DNA from: JAEWSN01 sp942493335
Lineage (GTDB): Bacteria > Bacillota > Clostridia > DSM-8532
Direction of reading: 5' to 3'
Assembly (NCBI GenBank): GCA_942493335.1
Contig: OW818693.1
Span: forward strand, 2,542,001-2,606,000
DNA: 64,000 nucleotides
Shown: positions 51,557-62,000 of the stretch, piece by piece
How the letters are laid out: each line of letters begins with the position of its first letter
How positions within the stretch are numbered: the stretch's first letter is position 1
Position numbers and translations under genes: made by a program
Notes under the pieces: generated by a model
What the model saw: the letters and a program-made list of their open reading frames with translations, nothing else
Databases searched by the model: none
Told to the model about the DNA's origin: nothing

Positions 51557-52522
51557 TCATCGCCCGTTCTCCAGCACCAGCGCCTTGGCGCCATACAGGA
51601 TGGCGTCGTCTCCGAGGGCGGACGCGCGGAAGGAAACTTCCGAAAGCATCGCAGGCCACGCGAATAAAGGCAGGTACTTTTCCACGAGCGGCATCAGCCA
51701 TTCCGCCGTCGCTTCCGTCACTCCGCCACCCAGAACAAACACTTCGGGATTGAAGATGTTGATCAGATTTCCAATACCTGCCGCGAGGTAATATCCCACA
51801 CGGTCCAAAACCTGCACGGCAACAGGATCTCCTGCTTTCAACGCTTTTGCCAGCGCACCACTCTTCACGGTGGCGTCCTCCGGATCCATGCTGTCCAGCA
51901 GATCGGATTTTGCGCCGCGCGTGATCATCGAACGGATTTCCCGTGTAATGGCATGTTTGCCGGCATAGGCTTCCAGACAGCCACGCTGTCCGCAATTGCA
52001 GGCAGGTCCTTCCGTGTTCAGGATCATATGACCCAGCTCGGTACCCGCGAACCGGGAGCCGGTAAAAAGCTTGTTGTCCAGAATGACGCCGCCGCCGATG
52101 CCGGTTCCTGCGAAAATGCCCACCGCATGGGAGAATCCTTTCGCTGCGCCAAACTTCCATTCGCCCAGGATGCCCACGTTCACGTCATTTCCGACCAGAA
52201 ACGGAATACCGAGCGCCTTTTCCAGGTTGGGTCCGAGCGGGTGTTCGCGCCAGGGAATGTTCGGCGAAAAAAGAATGATGCCCTTCTCCGTGTCGATGAC
52301 ACCCGGCGCGCCGGCTCCAATCCCCGCAATGTCCGCCGTCTGGAGATTGCATTTCTGGAGCAGCTCCAGCACGACATCCTGTATGCGCCTGTCCACCGCC
52401 TCCGCGCCGAGTTCCGGCTTGGTTTTCTTCTTGACGCGACAGAGGATCTGGTTGTCCTCGTCCATGACAGCCCCGAGGATCTTGCTGCCCCCGATGTCCA
52501 TGACAACGTGTTTCCTGCCCAT
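51557..52522 (-). CDS. ROK-family sugar kinase (glucokinase-like)
   Basis: 321 residues. The ATP phosphate motif is VVMDIGGSKILGAVMDEDN; the sugar site includes GNDVNVGILGEWKFGAAKG; the zinc motif CNCGQRGCLEAYAG at about 175-188 is canonical for ROK kinases; VFVLGGGVTEATAEWL is the adenosine motif. It would phosphorylate glucose or another hexose. It lacks a DNA-binding N-terminus, so it is a kinase and not a ROK repressor. The start ATG 52522 opens a gene with a standard length. Confidence 0.87.
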   Translation of the reverse strand: MGRKHVVMDIGGSKILGAVMDEDNQILCRVKKKTKPELGAEAVDRRIQDVVLELLQKCNLQTADIAGIGAGAPGVIDTEKGIILFSPNIPWREHPLGPNLEKALGIPFLVGNDVNVGILGEWKFGAAKGFSHAVGIFAGTGIGGGVILDNKLFTGSRFAGTELGHMILNTEGPACNCGQRGCLEAYAGKHAITREIRSMITRGAKSDLLDSMDPEDATVKSGALAKALKAGDPVAVQVLDRVGYYLAAGIGNLINIFNPEVFVLGGGVTEATAEWLMPLVEKYLPLFAWPAMLSEVSFRASALGDDAILYGAKALVLENGR

Positions 52523-52603
52523 GCGTACTCCCTCTGCCCGTTTGCGGGCAATCCGACTGACCGGAAACCGGCGGAACTGGCGAACCTTTCTTTCAGTGTA
52601 TCG

Positions 52604-54034
52604 TCATTCGCCGGGTTCCGCAACGGGACGCGGCACAAGAACGAACCCGGATGGCAAAAGCCGCTCCCGATCCGCTGACAGGGTATTGCGGACTTTCCCG
52701 TTGGTGATGAGTTCGCTGGACGCGCCTCCGTCCAGCAACGCGGCTTCCCGAAGACCCATGGCGGTGAGCAGGTCTCCAAGTTCCTTGCCGGTCAACCCGG
52801 ACACACCGCCCGGCACCCGCCCCTCAGCCACGACGAATACGAGCTGTCCCTCCCGTCCGATGCCAACGGCGGTACGCGGAGCCGGACCTGCAAGGCTGCC
52901 GGCCCAGGGATCGGACAGCGGCGCCACGTTTTTTCCATCCCGTACCAGCCAGCTGCCGCAGGACAAAGCGTGCAAGGCATCCGACGAAATGGCAGGCAGT
53001 GTATCGGTTGACCAGGAGACCGTATTCCCCGCTCGAAAGGCGTCTTTCATCCGTATCTGCTGATCTTTTCCGGACGCAGCAAGCAGAAACCCGTCCACGG
53101 GAATTTCAACAGGTTCCGCACTCTCCCGGATCTCCACCACTTTCCCTTTCGATACGGATACGGTCAGATGAGGTGTCTCGATGCGATCCGTCCGTCCGTA
53201 TACGGGGGTGAACAGCGCCCAACCCGCCTTCATGGGCCAGGGATTGAGAAAATCAGCTGCCCGTTTCCTTCCCTGCACATCCAGACGGATGGAGGAACGC
53301 AGAGTGACCAGCTTCGCATCCTTTTTTCCAATCACAAGCGTCGGAAAGGCCGGATCAGCGGGGTGGAGAAAGGTACCGGAAAGCATCACCGCACCCGCCG
53401 GACGCCCATCCGGCGGACCGAACCCGCCATTGACCGCTGCCAGGGCCCCGTTGCGCTTGGCCATATCCCCCAGCGTCTCATATCCGAACAATTGATCGAA
53501 GGAAAGGACCGGCCGGACTTCCAGCGCTTTCGCGGCAGGGTCGACGGAAAGCACATGAACACGCTGTTTTCTCCCTCCCCAGCTGCCTTCCGCCATCCGC
53601 CATGCAACCCCGCCGGTAGCCGCATCCGGGGGGCGGGAAAAGTTTTTGGGATCCTCAAGGGATGAGGATTCAGGTGCAGACAGGACAGAAACGGCCGAGG
53701 CCAGCAAAGCGGAGATTCCCGAGTTGCCTGTGATCGAAGTGGCACCGATCGCACCCTCTTTGTCCGATCCAGGTGAAACAGCGGTTTCTGTGTCTTCGCC
53801 GACCGTTGTTCCGGGCAATGCAGCTCCGGCGTCTTTCCCATCTGGATTTCTATCGGAAATCAATCCGTTCCGGCTAAAAAACGGGTCTGCGTCAGCCACC
53901 CAAAAGACCGCACAAAGCAACAGGAGTAGCGTGCCTATCCTGATCCATTTTCTTACCCGGACGAATCCCGGATCCCGGAATAGGCGCTTTGTCCGGGCTT
54001 GACCCTTTGATCGCATGCTTTCCTTTTCCGTCAT
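52604..54034 (-). CDS. Membrane-anchored phosphodiester glycosidase (NAGPA)-like protein
   Basis: 476 residues. One membrane helix (WIRIGTLLLLLCAVFWVA, about 30-47) and a low-complexity linker lead to the phosphodiester glycosidase domain (about 135-470): LAAVNGGFGPPDGRPAGAVM, PRTAVGIGREGQLVFVV and the catalytic-region motif EAALLDGGASSELI. Relatives cleave GlcNAc phosphodiesters or exopolysaccharide, so an outside role at the cell wall is likely. The start ATG 54034 follows AGGAG; the promoter is at 54142-54170. Confidence 0.82.
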   Translation of the reverse strand: MTEKESMRSKGQARTKRLFRDPGFVRVRKWIRIGTLLLLLCAVFWVADADPFFSRNGLISDRNPDGKDAGAALPGTTVGEDTETAVSPGSDKEGAIGATSITGNSGISALLASAVSVLSAPESSSLEDPKNFSRPPDAATGGVAWRMAEGSWGGRKQRVHVLSVDPAAKALEVRPVLSFDQLFGYETLGDMAKRNGALAAVNGGFGPPDGRPAGAVMLSGTFLHPADPAFPTLVIGKKDAKLVTLRSSIRLDVQGRKRAADFLNPWPMKAGWALFTPVYGRTDRIETPHLTVSVSKGKVVEIRESAEPVEIPVDGFLLAASGKDQQIRMKDAFRAGNTVSWSTDTLPAISSDALHALSCGSWLVRDGKNVAPLSDPWAGSLAGPAPRTAVGIGREGQLVFVVAEGRVPGGVSGLTGKELGDLLTAMGLREAALLDGGASSELITNGKVRNTLSADRERLLPSGFVLVPRPVAEPGE

Positions 54035-54141
54035 GGTGCATTTTCTCCTGTCATCCTGAAATACACCCGGATTTACATAGCCGAACTGTGCAACGGCAAG
54101 CATGAACCATCACCTGGTGCGTGGCCTGCCGGTTTCATCCC

Positions 54142-54170
54142 ATTATAGTCGCAGCGGGAAAACGTGTCAC
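54142..54170 (-). promoter_or_regulatory. Sigma-A-type promoter of the glycosidase gene
   Basis: GTGACA (54165-54170), a 17-base spacer and a perfect TATAAT (54142-54147) on the minus strand. The rest of 54035-54360 shows no gene; a weak TTGAAA/TATAAG pair with a 15-base spacer near 54240-54265 could serve the plus-strand lipoprotein gene. Confidence 0.75.
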
Positions 54171-54360
54171 TTCCGTCTGGTTGGTAATCCATTCCCTTGT
54201 GAAAAACGCAATTGCCAGGTTGGATATCCATCCCATATTGAAAGTATCAACTCAGTGATATAAGGTGGATTTGGTCTTCAGCCAAATGACGCCGAAGGGA
54301 ATTTTCCTCCATCATGCGGTGTATCAAAGACGCACATATCGATCAATGAATGGAGAGCAT

Positions 54361-54972
54361 ATGAGAACAGCCTTCTTGTGCCTCGTCATTGCCATACTGT
54401 TCTGTATAAGTGGTTGTACGCCCTTATTGGATCGATATTCAAGAGACAATCTCTGTGATGATAATACTGCTCCTCAAACCTATGAGAATGAAGAGGACTT
54501 TATCGCTGCTGTCAAAAAGGGTGAAATCTCACCTGACTACTCAACAGGGAAGATAACACACTATTTCCGGCCGAAGAATTTGCCGGAAGGCGCAAATCTT
54601 GTTGAAATCCGTGTCAGCAAAATAAGCATCATCATGACCTATTGGATTGACGGAGATCATTCCACTTATGAATTGGGTCGGGGCTTTATCTATTCATGGT
54701 TTACCGATATTGTTGATCCTGTCGCCTATTTTCATCAACCGGCTGAGAAAGGAACCAAGATTGGAGAGATGGCTGCTAGTCCAGGAAACATGACCATCTC
54801 GTTTGTTATTGGAGATGACCCAATGACGAAGGAGCAAAAAAAGGAAAACACAGAAAGTGGGACGGATTCTTCGCAGGTTTCAGCTTATTTTACAGCGAGT
54901 ATTCCCTTTCAGGACTGCAAGACTGATTTCGCGAAATATCTTGAAATGGAATTGGTTGAGATCGAAAGATAA
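54361..54972 (+). CDS. Putative lipoprotein of unknown function
   Basis: 203 residues. MRTAFLCLVIAILFCISGC is a lipoprotein signal peptide with the lipobox ISGC, Cys at residue 19. The mature part is soluble, acidic and strand-rich with no family I recognise. Codon use is AT-rich, unlike the flanking genes, which suggests acquisition. It is a lone plus-strand gene between minus-strand units. The start ATG 54361 follows GGAGA at five bases; an in-frame start further up would bury the signal peptide. Confidence 0.65.
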   Translation: MRTAFLCLVIAILFCISGCTPLLDRYSRDNLCDDNTAPQTYENEEDFIAAVKKGEISPDYSTGKITHYFRPKNLPEGANLVEIRVSKISIIMTYWIDGDHSTYELGRGFIYSWFTDIVDPVAYFHQPAEKGTKIGEMAASPGNMTISFVIGDDPMTKEQKKENTESGTDSSQVSAYFTASIPFQDCKTDFAKYLEMELVEIER

Positions 54973-55022
54973 GTCTTTCATGGCATATGGCCAGAAAACC
55001 CCGGATCATGCAACAACCCGCT

Positions 55023-55055
55023 AAAAAAGGACCGGATGGCTCATCCATCCGGTCC
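55023..55055 (-). terminator. Rho-independent terminator of the mbl-flagellar operon
   Basis: GGACCGGATGG and CCATCCGGTCC form an 11-bp stem with a 5-base loop, followed on the minus strand by TTTTTT. It faces the end of the rod-binding protein gene. Confidence 0.9.
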
Positions 55056-55172
55056 CTATAGAGTCGGCAACAAACATGGCATACGGGGTGGGACTCCGAA
55101 AAAAGTTTCTAGCCGTATGACATTCATAACGGTCGTCATCAGCTGCTGGGTCTATCCAACTTCATTCCCATT

Positions 55173-55703
55173 TCACGGGGTTCCGGCAGACTCTGTGGCC
55201 CCGCTGCCATCGGTGGCTTCCGCGCCCTTGTGCGACTCAACTGTTTCATCTTGTGAGCCCGTAACCGCTTCAACCGCGCCTGCTCCCACGCCGCCGGCAG
55301 CATCAACCGCACCCGATTCGCCGCCCACCTTCACGATGGAGTCCATCCGCTTGGAAAGCTGCTTGTAGAGGATGTCCGCCAATCCGATGCCGCGTTCGCC
55401 GGAACGGTTCATCAGCTCATCATCCAGCATGCCCTGATAGATGTCCTTGGCCTGGCTGTTTCCGGAAGTTTCATCGGTGGGGATCGTCGCCTTCATCTGC
55501 TTGTACATCATGGACATCATGATGCTCTCGAACTGATGGCAGACTTCCTTCAGCTTCTTCTTGTCCTGATCGTCATAAGCGCTCTGCAGGGCTGTGGCAA
55601 AGGCCTTGTCAGCCGCATTGTCCTTGGCGGTTCCAGCCGATGAGGCTGCGCCTGTTGTATCCGGAACGATGCTTCCGCTTGTGCCGATTCCGCTGATTGC
55701 CAT
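55173..55703 (-). CDS. FlgJ-type rod-binding protein (no muramidase domain)
   Basis: 176 residues. The central part is the rod-binding domain (KKKLKEVCHQFESIMMSMMYKQMKATIP ... LDDELMNRSGERGIGLADILYKQL, read in two parts). The C-terminal muramidase domain of enterobacterial FlgJ is absent, as is usual in Bacillota. The tail of about 50 residues is Gly/Ala/Glu-rich and probably disordered. It acts during flagellar rod assembly. The start ATG 55703 follows GGGGGGAG. Confidence 0.82.
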   Translation of the reverse strand: MAISGIGTSGSIVPDTTGAASSAGTAKDNAADKAFATALQSAYDDQDKKKLKEVCHQFESIMMSMMYKQMKATIPTDETSGNSQAKDIYQGMLDDELMNRSGERGIGLADILYKQLSKRMDSIVKVGGESGAVDAAGGVGAGAVEAVTGSQDETVESHKGAEATDGSGATESAGTP

Positions 55704-55758
55704 GTCCCGCTCCCCCCACCGTCCGTCCGCTTACCTTGAAATGTCTGGATTCAGACGA

Positions 55759-56565
55759 TTATCGCCTCAGCCCGTTCGCTGTCTGCAGCATGTCGTCCGC
55801 CGTCGTGATGGCCTTTGAATTGAGTTCATACGCGCGTTGGGAGGTGATCATCTTGACCATTTCCTCCACGACGGCCACATTCGAGTTTTCAAGATATCCG
55901 CTGCGCAGCATGCTTGGCTTTCCGATTTCCGTATCCGCCACAGCGGCGCCTGAGGCAGAATTCTGCAGGAAAAGATTCCCGCCCCGTGCCTCAAGACCTT
56001 GAACATTCGGGAATTTGAACATTCCGACATATTGGCCGGTCGGGAGATTCAGTCCGTTCTCGTCGCGATAGGTGACTTCACCGGTCTCCTGAATGTCGAT
56101 GTTCGCCAATTGCTGGGTGAAGACGATCGGTGCTCCATCCCGGTCCAGGAGCGGGAATCCGCGCGAGGAGGTCAACATGTTCCCATCTTCGGTAATGGAA
56201 AGCTTGAACGCCCCGTCCCGGGTATAGGCCACACTGCCGTCCGGCATCTGCACGGAGAAGAAACCGTCTCCCTCGACTGCCATGTCAAGCTTGTTTCCGG
56301 TTCCTTCCATCGTACCCATTGTATAATCGCGAACCGTGGCACGCGGTAGCACGCCGTGTCCGACCTGCAGATTGACAGGTTTGCCGGTGCTGGTTGCACT
56401 CGGTGCGACCGCCTTCTGCATGGTGACATAGAGCAAATCCTCGAACTCAGGCCGCTCTTTCTTGAATCCTGTGGTGGAAACATTCGCGAGATTGTTGGCG
56501 ATGGTATCCACGCTGAATTGCATGGCCTTCATCCCGGATGCGGCGGTCCACATGGCTCTGATCAT
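55759..56565 (-). CDS. Flagellar distal-rod protein, FlgG/FlhP-like
   Basis: 268 residues. The family N-terminus (MWTAASGMKAMQFSVDTIANNLANVSTTGFKK), middle (GDGFFSVQMPDGSVAYTRDGAFKLSITEDG) and C-terminus (VVEEMVKMITSQRAYELNSKAITTADDMLQTAN), read in parts, match FlgG. It forms part of the rod that crosses the cell wall. Its place after an FlgF/FlhO-like gene and mbl matches Bacillus flhP. The start is ATG 56565. Confidence 0.9.
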   Translation of the reverse strand: MIRAMWTAASGMKAMQFSVDTIANNLANVSTTGFKKERPEFEDLLYVTMQKAVAPSATSTGKPVNLQVGHGVLPRATVRDYTMGTMEGTGNKLDMAVEGDGFFSVQMPDGSVAYTRDGAFKLSITEDGNMLTSSRGFPLLDRDGAPIVFTQQLANIDIQETGEVTYRDENGLNLPTGQYVGMFKFPNVQGLEARGGNLFLQNSASGAAVADTEIGKPSMLRSGYLENSNVAVVEEMVKMITSQRAYELNSKAITTADDMLQTANGLRR

Positions 56566-56669
56566 GGTCTGTGCTCCCTTTTATCGGACATCCATGTCCC
56601 GGACTGCCATCCATGGGTTGGTACTTGTGATCACTTGTTAGTCTTGCTAGCGTTTGTTCAGTGCATTCC

Positions 56670-57446
56670 TTATCTGACGCGGCCGACTTCATTGCAGGCC
56701 TTGTCGAGGGTAGCGTCCTGATACTGGATCATTTTCTGGTTGGCTTCATAGGAACGCAGGACGGTGATCATGTCCACCATTTCCCGCACAGACTCCACAT
56801 TGGACTGTTCAAGTCGGCCTTGCATGATATTGCCAGAAAAAGTTCCGTCAACGGTCTCCGCTGTTGCATCGAGGAGGTTTGCCCCGCTCTTGCGAAGCGT
56901 TTCAGGATTGTCGACATGCTTGATTTTCAGTTTGTCGACCACCGCTTCGGAAGTCTCGACGGTGCCATCGCGACGCATGACAAAATCGGAGCCCAATACT
57001 TTGATGGGTCCGTTCTCGCCCAGAACAGGGTTCCCGTTTTTGGTGACGAGGATGCCGTCTGCGGTGATCTGGAAAGCGCCGTCACGCGTATAGGATTCCT
57101 TGAAGGTTCCGTCCGCTTGCGGGATCCCGATGGTGAAGAAAGCCTTTTCATCGGCATCGATGGCCAGATCCGTGCTGACGCCCGTATCCTGCAGATTGCC
57201 CTGGCTGAAGTTGGTCTTGACGACGCCGGGATTGTTGAACAACGTCATGGTGCCGAGTTTCCGGGTGGCCGGATTGTCGCCGCTGTCATAGATGCGGCTC
57301 GCCAGAATGTCCGGAAAGGCCTCAAGCGAAAGGGTATCCTTCTTGAAGCCAGTCGTGCTGACGTTGGCCATGTTGTTGGACACCACGTCCATTTTCTGCT
57401 GGAGGGTGAGCATGCCCCACCCGGATGTGTACAAACCACGAATCAT
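56670..57446 (-). CDS. Flagellar rod protein, FlgF/FlhO-like
   Basis: 258 residues. N-terminal MIRGLYTSGWGMLTLQQKMDVVSNNMANVSTTGFKK and C-terminal REMVDMITVLRSYEANQKMIQYQDATLDKACNEVGRV, read in parts, place it in the rod/hook family, closest to FlgF/FlhO. It forms part of the rod. The start ATG 57446 is chosen because the conserved N-terminus begins there; the Shine-Dalgarno site (AAGG) is weak. The gap to mbl is 158 bases and holds no gene. Confidence 0.87.
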   Translation of the reverse strand: MIRGLYTSGWGMLTLQQKMDVVSNNMANVSTTGFKKDTLSLEAFPDILASRIYDSGDNPATRKLGTMTLFNNPGVVKTNFSQGNLQDTGVSTDLAIDADEKAFFTIGIPQADGTFKESYTRDGAFQITADGILVTKNGNPVLGENGPIKVLGSDFVMRRDGTVETSEAVVDKLKIKHVDNPETLRKSGANLLDATAETVDGTFSGNIMQGRLEQSNVESVREMVDMITVLRSYEANQKMIQYQDATLDKACNEVGRVR

Positions 57447-57604
57447 GCCGCGTCCCGCCTTGTACGGACGCCGTGGCCTCCGGGTCTTCACCCTTGCGGC
57501 TCCTGACTGTCTGTGCGGCGTTCCGGGAAATCCTCTCCGATTCCATCCGGATTCCGCATCCGTACAAACCGTATATCGGCGGGAACCGCATGGGACTTAA
57601 CCTA

Positions 57605-58651
57605 TCAATCCCGCATCTGCGCTGAAGAATAGCCGGAAGAATCCGACAGGCTGTTGCCTTTGAGAAAATCCAGATCTTCCAGCGCCTTGCCGGTGCCGAG
57701 CGCGACACAGGAAACCGCATCATCCGCGATGAGCACATTGATGCCTGTTTTCTCGCGTAGCAATTTGTCGAATCCGTAAATCAGACATCCACCGCCCGTC
57801 ATGACGATACCGCGGTCGCTGATGTCGGATGCCAGTTCGGGCGGGGTGCGTTCCAAGACGGAGTGGACGGCTTCCACGATGGAAGAGACCGGTTCCTCCA
57901 GGGCTTCCAGCAGTTCGGAAGAGGAAACGCGCAAGGTCTTCGGCAACCCGGAAACAAGATTCCGGCCGCGAATTTCCATGGTGACTTCCTGCGTGCGGGG
58001 ATATACGGTGCCGATGCTGATCTTCAAGTCTTCGGCGGTGCGTTCGCCGATCATGATGTTGTGTTTCTTGCGCATGTAGCGGACGATGGCTTCATCGAAC
58101 TTGTCGCCTGCAACCTTGATGGAGGTGCTGACAACGGTGCCGCCGAGCGAGATGACCGCGATGTCCGTCGTTCCGCCGCCGATGTCGACGACCATGGAGC
58201 CGCAGGCCTTCGCAATGTCGATGCCCGCGCCGATGGCCGCCGCAATCGGTTCCTCAATGAGGTAGGTCTTGCGGGCGCCGGCCTGCATGGCGGCATCCTC
58301 GACCGCGCGCTTTTCCACTTCCGTAACGCCGGAAGGCACGCAGATCATGACACGGGGTTTGAACAATTTGAAGAAGCCTTTTGCGCAGACCTTGTTGATG
58401 AAGTGCTTGAGCATTTTCTCCGTGACGTGGTAGTCGGAGATGACTCCCTCGCGCAGCGGCCGGATGGCCACGATGTTTCCGGGCGTTCGGCCCAGCATCT
58501 TGCGGGCTTCCTCGCCGACTGCCAATATGCGGTCCGTGTTCTTGTCGATCGCAACCACGGAAGGTTCACGCAGCACGATGCCCTTGCCCTTCACATATAC
58601 AAGAACGGTCGCCGTTCCAAGGTCGATGCCGATATCCATGCCGAATCCCAT
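57605..58651 (-). CDS. mbl: MreB paralogue Mbl
   Basis: 348 residues. Actin-fold motifs are complete (IGIDLGTATVLVYVKGKGIV; MVVDIGGGTTDIAVISLGG; SDRGIVMTGGGCLIYGFD). Its place just before the two flagellar rod genes corresponds to Bacillus mbl. It would form elongation filaments with MreB. The start ATG 58651 follows GGGGAA at eight bases; ATG 58666 is an alternative. The promoter is at 58733-58761. Confidence 0.88.
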   Translation of the reverse strand: MGFGMDIGIDLGTATVLVYVKGKGIVLREPSVVAIDKNTDRILAVGEEARKMLGRTPGNIVAIRPLREGVISDYHVTEKMLKHFINKVCAKGFFKLFKPRVMICVPSGVTEVEKRAVEDAAMQAGARKTYLIEEPIAAAIGAGIDIAKACGSMVVDIGGGTTDIAVISLGGTVVSTSIKVAGDKFDEAIVRYMRKKHNIMIGERTAEDLKISIGTVYPRTQEVTMEIRGRNLVSGLPKTLRVSSSELLEALEEPVSSIVEAVHSVLERTPPELASDISDRGIVMTGGGCLIYGFDKLLREKTGINVLIADDAVSCVALGTGKALEDLDFLKGNSLSDSSGYSSAQMRD

Positions 58652-58732
58652 TTGTCGCTTCCCCATGTTTTCTTCGAACTGCGGTGGCGCGAATCGCCCG
58701 GTTCCCTGCGGAACTTCCTTCGCCGAAATTTC

Positions 58733-58761
58733 ATTACAATTCTAACAACAAACGCTTGCAA
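58733..58761 (-). promoter_or_regulatory. Promoter of mbl-flagellar rod operon
   Basis: TTGCAA (58756-58761), a 17-base spacer and TGTAAT (58733-58738) on the minus strand. The rest of the 365-base gap 58652-59016 shows no gene; the frame of the amidase fusion is open up to 58903 but without a ribosome site. Confidence 0.6.
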
Positions 58762-59016
58762 ACACAACAAAAACTCCCGTCCGGGAAGGGTTTTCGATGA
58801 ATCACCCGGCGACAAGCCTGTGCGTGCCTGAAAAAAATACATTACAGTATCGTTTCGATTTGATGGGAATGCCGATCTGCGAACCGATTCCGGGTTATAC
58901 TGATGGTGGGCTTCCCTGTCCGATTCGTGAGATGCGGGAAGACCAGTGCACGATCCGGCAAGAATACCGGTGCGATACCGATGCGCCATGCGCATGCCGC
59001 TGCAAAGGAGAAGACC

Positions 59017-62000
59017 ATGAAACGACTGTTACGCGGCACACTGACGTGCCTGCTGTCCCTGCCGCTGCTGCTTGGCGCCTTGTCAGGCACTGTCTTCGCC
59101 GGCACCACCGGCCTGGGGGCGGATGGATTGGTTGTCATTGAGGATGAACCCATCCCGGCAGCAGAATATGCCCTTCGATATGAAGATGATGTCCTCCAGG
59201 GAACCGGTGATGTCCTGATATCGGAAGAAGCTTCCCTGCCGGGCAGCGCGCCTTCCATCGGGTCCCTTTCAGGCGTTCCGGCAACCTCATCCGAATTCCG
59301 CGGTCTTTGGGTCGCAAGCGTTGTGAACATCGATTGGCCAAAGGTCCCGACCGTCGATGCCGCTGCGCTGAAAGCGGAAGCGCTCGCTACCCTGGATTTT
59401 GCCAAGGCGCATCGCTTCAATGCCATCTTTCTTCAGATTCGTCCCACGGCGGACTCTCTCTTCCCCTCCGCCATTTTCCCCTGGTCCCAATATCTGACCG
59501 GGAAACAGGGTCTTGCCCCTTCCGATGGCTTTGATCCGCTTGCCTTCTGGATTGCCGAAGCGCATGCACGCGGCATCGAGCTCCACGCCTGGCTGAATCC
59601 GTACCGTATCACCAAGAAGAAAGCGGCAGACCCGGCAACCGACGTCACGCAGCTCGCGCCCACCCATCCCGCGCGGCTGCATCCGGAGTGGGTCGTCAAG
59701 CATTCGGATGGCAACCTGTATTTCAACCCGGGTTTACCCGAGGTACGCAGTCTTCTCCTCGACAGCGTTTCTGAAATCCTGACGAAATACGAAGTGGACG
59801 GCATCCATTTCGATGACTATTTCTACCCGGATGGTTCGGCCAACAAGAATACGGCCAAGGCAACCGCAATATCCAACGGAATGAACCTGAGGGGCATGAT
59901 GACGGATGCCGGCGGGAAAACCGCCTATATTTCGCCTTTTGACGATTCCGCCGCCTTTTCGCAATATGGAGGCGCATTTGCAAAGTTGGACGACTGGCGG
60001 CGCAGCAATGTGGACAGCTTTGTCCGCGATGTTTCTGTCCTGATTCGCAACCATTCTCCTGCGGTTCGGTTCGGCATCAGTCCGTTCGGCATCTGGCGGA
60101 ACAAGGCAAACGATCTGCTGGGGAGCGACACAAACGGTTCCGAATCCTATTCCCTCCATGCCGCCGATACCCGGAAATGGGTGAAGGAAGGGATTCTGGA
60201 CTACATCGCTCCGCAAATCTATTGGAACACCGGGTTCAAGATCGCTGATTACAACAAGCTTTCCGCCTGGTGGTCCGATGTCGTGAAGGGAACCGGTGTG
60301 GATCTGTACATTGGGCAAGCCGCCTACCGCATGGACGCGGACGAGCCGACTTCCGCATGGTACGGGGTTTCGGAGCTGGAACGCCAGATGAAGGCAAATC
60401 AATCGAATCCGGAAGTGGATGGCAGCATCTTTTTCAGCTATCAGTCCTTTGTGGAACGGCCTGCTGTTGCGGCAGCCCTGAAGGCTCTGCGGGAAGCCGC
60501 GGATGGACTTTCAACACCGGTTGGAGGCGGACTCGCCGTCATCGCCGGATCCGGTTCCGGAACAGGAACGCCCTCCGTCCCCCTCCTGCTCGGTCGTCCC
60601 GCACAGGACATGAAGACAGGATATAGCGGCATTTATCTCAACGGCGCCTCCAATCCGGCCAAACCGCTCCTACTGAACGGGATCCCCGTTCTCAACCGAT
60701 CCCCTTCCGGATATTTCGGTCTGTTCATGCCGCTATCCAGCGGAAAAAACACGTTCGTACTCTCACAGGAAGGTGTCTATACGGCACGAACCATCTGGCG
60801 GAATAAGCCGATCCCAGGATCCGGAACTTCCACCCCTGCGAAAATGAAAACCGTCGAAATCCCCGCCTCTTCCGTCTTTCCGCAGCATGCGCTTTATGGT
60901 GAGACGGGAGATAGTTATACCTTTTCCTGCACCGCACCCATCGGGGCGAAGGTCTCCGTGAAAATCGGTGGAACAAGCTATCCCATGACGCCTGCCACTA
61001 CAAGAAAACCAGGCGCCGGCGCATACCCGACAACCTGGCGCTACACGTGGAAAATGCCCGCTCAAACCGGAACCGCGCGTGTTGTCAACCTCGGCGCACC
61101 CGTCTATTCCATGACTTATGAAAAGAAAACGAAAACACGGACAGCACCCGGGAAAATCGGGATCATTCTGCCGGGCGCTCCGTTCTATGCAGAAATGCGC
61201 GGTGATCCGACGGAAACCTACAAAGAGATGTCGACATCCGGCGGAACGCAGTTCTATCTGGAAAAAGGTTCAAAGGAGGCCATCACGGGCATGTACGGAA
61301 CCTGGGTGCGCCTTGCTTCCGGCCTGTATGTAAAGGATACCGCCGTGAAAACCGCCATTGCGAGAACCGCCATCCGGCCTGTTGTCGGGAATCCGACCTA
61401 TGAAACCGGTGTAAATGCCGACAGTTTCTCCTTCACGTTGGCCGGACCCAATGCGGTCACTGTAGACTTCGACGGCTCCGCCCTCCGTGTCCGGGTTCCC
61501 CATGCAACCTCCCTCCCCCTGCCTTCCTTGCCCGGTGATGGCCTGTTTGAATCCGTCCTCACCGAGAAATATGGCAGCGGTCTACAATACGTATTCACCC
61601 TCGGAAGCGGTGCGCAACTCGACGGGTATGCGCTCGACAAGACGGCGGATGGCTATGAGGTTCCCCTCAAACGTCACATCCTGTCGGTATCCGTCACGCA
61701 ACCTCTGCTTGGCAAGACCATTCTGCTGGATCCCGGCCATGGTGGCTTGCCTGCTTCACAGGCAAACGGAGACACCGGCGCCATTGGCCCGGCAGGCCTC
61801 TTCTGGACGGAACGGAATATCAACCTGTCCAATGCACAGATCCTGAAAAAGGAACTGGAACGTCTCGGAGCGACCGTCCAAATGACGCGCGAAACAGATG
61901 TTCCGGTGTCTCTGGAAGAGCGTGTGGCCATTTCCCGAAAATTGCGTCCGGACCTGTTCATCGCCATTCACGCGGACAGCATGGAGGACAATGTGGACAT

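Noticed and set aside
55173..55703. Full FlgJ with muramidase activity
   Set aside because: Only the rod-binding domain is present; the tail is low-complexity without hydrolase motifs.
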